Origin: an uncultured Blastocatellia bacterium
Lineage (GTDB): Bacteria; Acidobacteriota; Blastocatellia; Pyrinomonadales; Pyrinomonadaceae
DNA length: 64,000 bases
Reading direction: 5' to 3'
Assembly (NCBI GenBank): GCA_946480785.1
Contig: CAMLLD010000008.1
Coordinates: forward strand, 37,369 to 101,368
Positions 62,370 to 64,000 of this stretch are shown piece by piece; positions within the stretch are counted from its first letter, which is position 1, and each line of letters starts with the position of its first letter. The translations under genes were made by a program, and so were the position numbers. Under the pieces are notes generated by a model. That model was not told where the DNA came from. It worked only from the letters and a program-made list of their open reading frames with translations, and did no database searches.

Positions 62370-64000
62370 CTACTTGTGGATGACGATGCTGCCACCGCTA
62401 ATCGCCAACGGATTAGCTAGGTCAATGTCGTCTGAAGCGCCGACCCTGTTGTCATAAACGACAACTCCGTTCCGCGTAATCTTCATGCGGAATTTGTCGA
62501 CACCTCCGCCGCCGTTCACATCTCCATCGTAAGCCGTCAGTACAAACTTGTAACCCTCAACGCCGTTGATGTCACCCGTGCCTTTGTACTGGGCTTTGTA
62601 ACCAGAGATAACGAGTGAACCCAGGTCGTAAGAGGAACTGTGGAAGTTGATGTCGCCCGCTTGGAATTGAAACTCCGTCTGGCCGTCCGGTGTGTTCGAG
62701 CCCTTCTTGTATTTCGAGACGAAACCGAAATTGGCCTTGCCGGTCTGGTTCGCACAGGCGGCAGTTAACTGGCATGCGCCCACTGGCGACGTGATCCAGC
62801 CACCGCCGGTGACAAATCCAGCGTCGGGATCGAATATCACGATGTACTGGAGGTCGAGCGGTTTAGTCTGTGCGCCTGTATCGTCGTCGGTGATTGTTAC
62901 TGTTACAGAGTAGACGCCCGGAGCAGTAAAGGTATGCGAGCCCGTGCACGTACCGCTGCCGGATGCTTCGGTAACTGTTCCGGTTGTGGTGCTACCGTCG
63001 TCCCAATTGATAGAGCAGGTGTGGGTATCCAGGGTCCCGACGTCAGTGAAGGTTGCGCTCACGTTCGAAACGACGCCTACGCCTTGCGGTGCAGTCGGTC
63101 CCGTGACGCTGCTGATCACTGGATTCACATTATTCACCCGGACCGTGGAAGACCCGCTGTTCGAGCTGGCGCCATCGGAAACAGTTACATTCACGATGTA
63201 GGAATCTGATGGCGTCCCGGTCGGGTTGTCGTCTCGGTACTGGTGTGATGCGCCAAACGTGGTTACGCCGGCAGCAAGTGGCACTGTTGTCGGTGAACCC
63301 TCTCCCCAGGTTATGGTTACTGTGTGGGGTTGTCCCGGATCGGGATCCGTGAACGAGCCGGTGATCGATGCTGTACCGTTCTCGTTAATCGTTACCGGAT
63401 TGACGACCACGTTGGACGGAGCCACGTTAGTGATCGTAAACGTGCTGCCGGCGTTCGTGATGGTGTAGTTATTGAGTGCGCCGGGTACGGCGGCGGTTAG
63501 TGTTGCCGTTATCGCGTACGGTCCGGGCGCTTCACCTGCAACGCGCGAATATGTTGCGCTTACTCCGTCAGCGGCCAGGAAGTTTGTGCCGCTGCCGGTC
63601 GTCAGTGGACTGGGATCCGGATTAGCAAATACCTTGCTGTTCGGATTCGTGGTCCAGGTAGCCGCGCGACGGTTGATGGTGAAGTCAGCGCCGGTGTTGG
63701 TGATGGTGTAGTTGTTGAGATCGCCCGTGGCGCTGAGCGTCGCGGTGATGTGATAGGGGCTGCCGGCGACTGATTCACCCGCGGCGCGGCTGTAGCTGGC
63801 CGTGACGTTGTCGGCGGCCAGGAAGTTACTGCCGCTGCCGGTGGTCAACGGACTCGGGTCAGCATCGCCGTAGGTCTTGCTGTTCGGGTTCGTGATCCAG
63901 GTGGCAGCACGACGGTTGATAGTGAAGTCAGCGCCGGTGTTGGTAATGGTGTAGTTGTTGAGATCGCCCGTGGCGCTGAGCGTCGCGGTGATGTGATAGG
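62370..64000 (-). CDS. Large secreted surface protein with MBG- and PKD-like repeats, partial
   Basis: The frame is open from the right edge, so only the C-terminal part (about 543 codons) is seen. MBG-like units of 81 aa (YHITATLSATGDLNNYTITN; NPNSKVFANPDPSPLTTGSG) lead into two PKD/Ig-like units (NENGTASITGSFTDPDPG; GTCTGSHTFTAPGVYSVTVT). A C-terminal domain follows (FVTGGGWITSPVGACQLTAA, GKANFGFVSKYKKG) that occurs at the end of many giant bacterial surface proteins. It is expected outside the cell, in adhesion or matrix structure. No transmembrane tail, PEP-CTERM or LPxTG anchor is visible at the end. Confidence 0.85.
   Translation of the reverse strand, partial: YHITATLSATGDLNNYTITNTGADFTINRRAATWITNPNSKTYGDADPSPLTTGSGSNFLAADNVTASYSRAAGESVAGSPYHITATLSATGDLNNYTITNTGADFTINRRAATWTTNPNSKVFANPDPSPLTTGSGTNFLAADGVSATYSRVAGEAPGPYAITATLTAAVPGALNNYTITNAGSTFTITNVAPSNVVVNPVTINENGTASITGSFTDPDPGQPHTVTITWGEGSPTTVPLAAGVTTFGASHQYRDDNPTGTPSDSYIVNVTVSDGASSNSGSSTVRVNNVNPVISSVTGPTAPQGVGVVSNVSATFTDVGTLDTHTCSINWDDGSTTTGTVTEASGSGTCTGSHTFTAPGVYSVTVTITDDDTGAQTKPLDLQYIVIFDPDAGFVTGGGWITSPVGACQLTAACANQTGKANFGFVSKYKKGSNTPDGQTEFQFQAGDINFHSSSYDLGSLVISGYKAQYKGTGDINGVEGYKFVLTAYDGDVNGGGGVDKFRMKITRNGVVVYDNRVGASDDIDLANPLAISGGSIVIHK
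63424..64000 (-). repeat. Tandem 243-bp coding repeats in the surface-protein gene
   Basis: The same block begins at 63667 and again at 63910, a period of 243 bases or 81 codons, with only a few base differences over the 91 bases that can be compared. An older, more diverged copy lies between about 63424 and 63666. Repeats continue off the window edge. Confidence 0.85.

Noticed and set aside
63424..64000. Regular repeats considered as a CRISPR array
   Set aside because: The period is 243 bases, the frame stays open across units and the units encode MBG-like domains.

Overview
The window looks like a chromosomal segment of an Acidobacteriota bacterium, most likely Blastocatellia (old subdivision 4). 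This rests on gene content, not on a marker gene: a PadR regulator beside a long MacB/FtsX-type permease with an N-terminal helical segment, a reaction-centre-type dihaem cytochrome c with no photosystem, a VWFA-like secreted protein, a Ser/Thr kinase with a DUF4384-like tail beside a TPR-CHAT protein, class II ribonucleotide reductase, PEP-CTERM and MBG/PKD-like surface proteins, and palindromic intergenic repeats of a kind I recall from this phylum. Most of the sequence is GC-rich (37 of 60 bases at 50041-50100), while 21.1-23.9 kb is more AT-rich (25 of 60 at 22021-22080). I saw no tRNA, rRNA, CRISPR array or transposase.

Left part (0-20 kb): two unknown genes, an ECF sigma/anti-sigma pair with a secreted protein, an EF-G2-like GTPase, a VWFA-like protein, a macrodomain protein and an alpha-glucan phosphorylase. 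Next is a three-gene run of membrane Ser/Thr kinase, secreted DUF4384 protein and secreted TPR-CHAT (caspase-like) protein. A PEP-CTERM protein, a YtxJ-like protein, a membrane protein with an internal duplication, a DUF971 protein and a CDP-alcohol phosphatidyltransferase-like enzyme follow.

An AT-rich patch (20.5-24.3 kb) lies between a dinB-like gene without a normal start codon and the tail of a second dinB-like gene. It carries an unrecognised 438-aa gene, a broken small zinc-ribbon gene and a protein with a PD-(D/E)XK nuclease signature. It is the best candidate here for a transferred, possibly defence-related module.

24.8-40.6 kb holds envelope redox genes: a dihaem cytochrome, a SurA-like/DsbA-like fusion and a sigma54-type activator with an altered GAFTGA loop. 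Then comes a co-directional run of a 1719-aa multicopper oxidase, an SBBP-repeat protein, a YVTN beta-propeller protein and two SCO-type copper/thiol proteins. I infer a secreted copper oxidase with its own copper-loading proteins.

40.7-64 kb is mostly housekeeping and envelope: 7Fe ferredoxin, metallo-beta-lactamase-fold hydrolase, PrsW-like protease, SDR, Wza-type export protein, a c-di-AMP (ydaO/yuaA-type) riboswitch with a terminator hairpin upstream of an APC transporter, purD, PspA with a coiled-coil neighbour, DUF4159, a membrane-HhH gene broken by two single-base insertions, nrdJ, padR with its permease, a minimal M50-like protease and the C-terminal part of a large repeat-containing surface protein running off the right edge. 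The frameshifts I could reconstruct (three in the zinc-ribbon gene, two in the membrane-HhH gene) all read as one extra G or C beside an identical base, so sequencing error must be excluded before calling them real decay.
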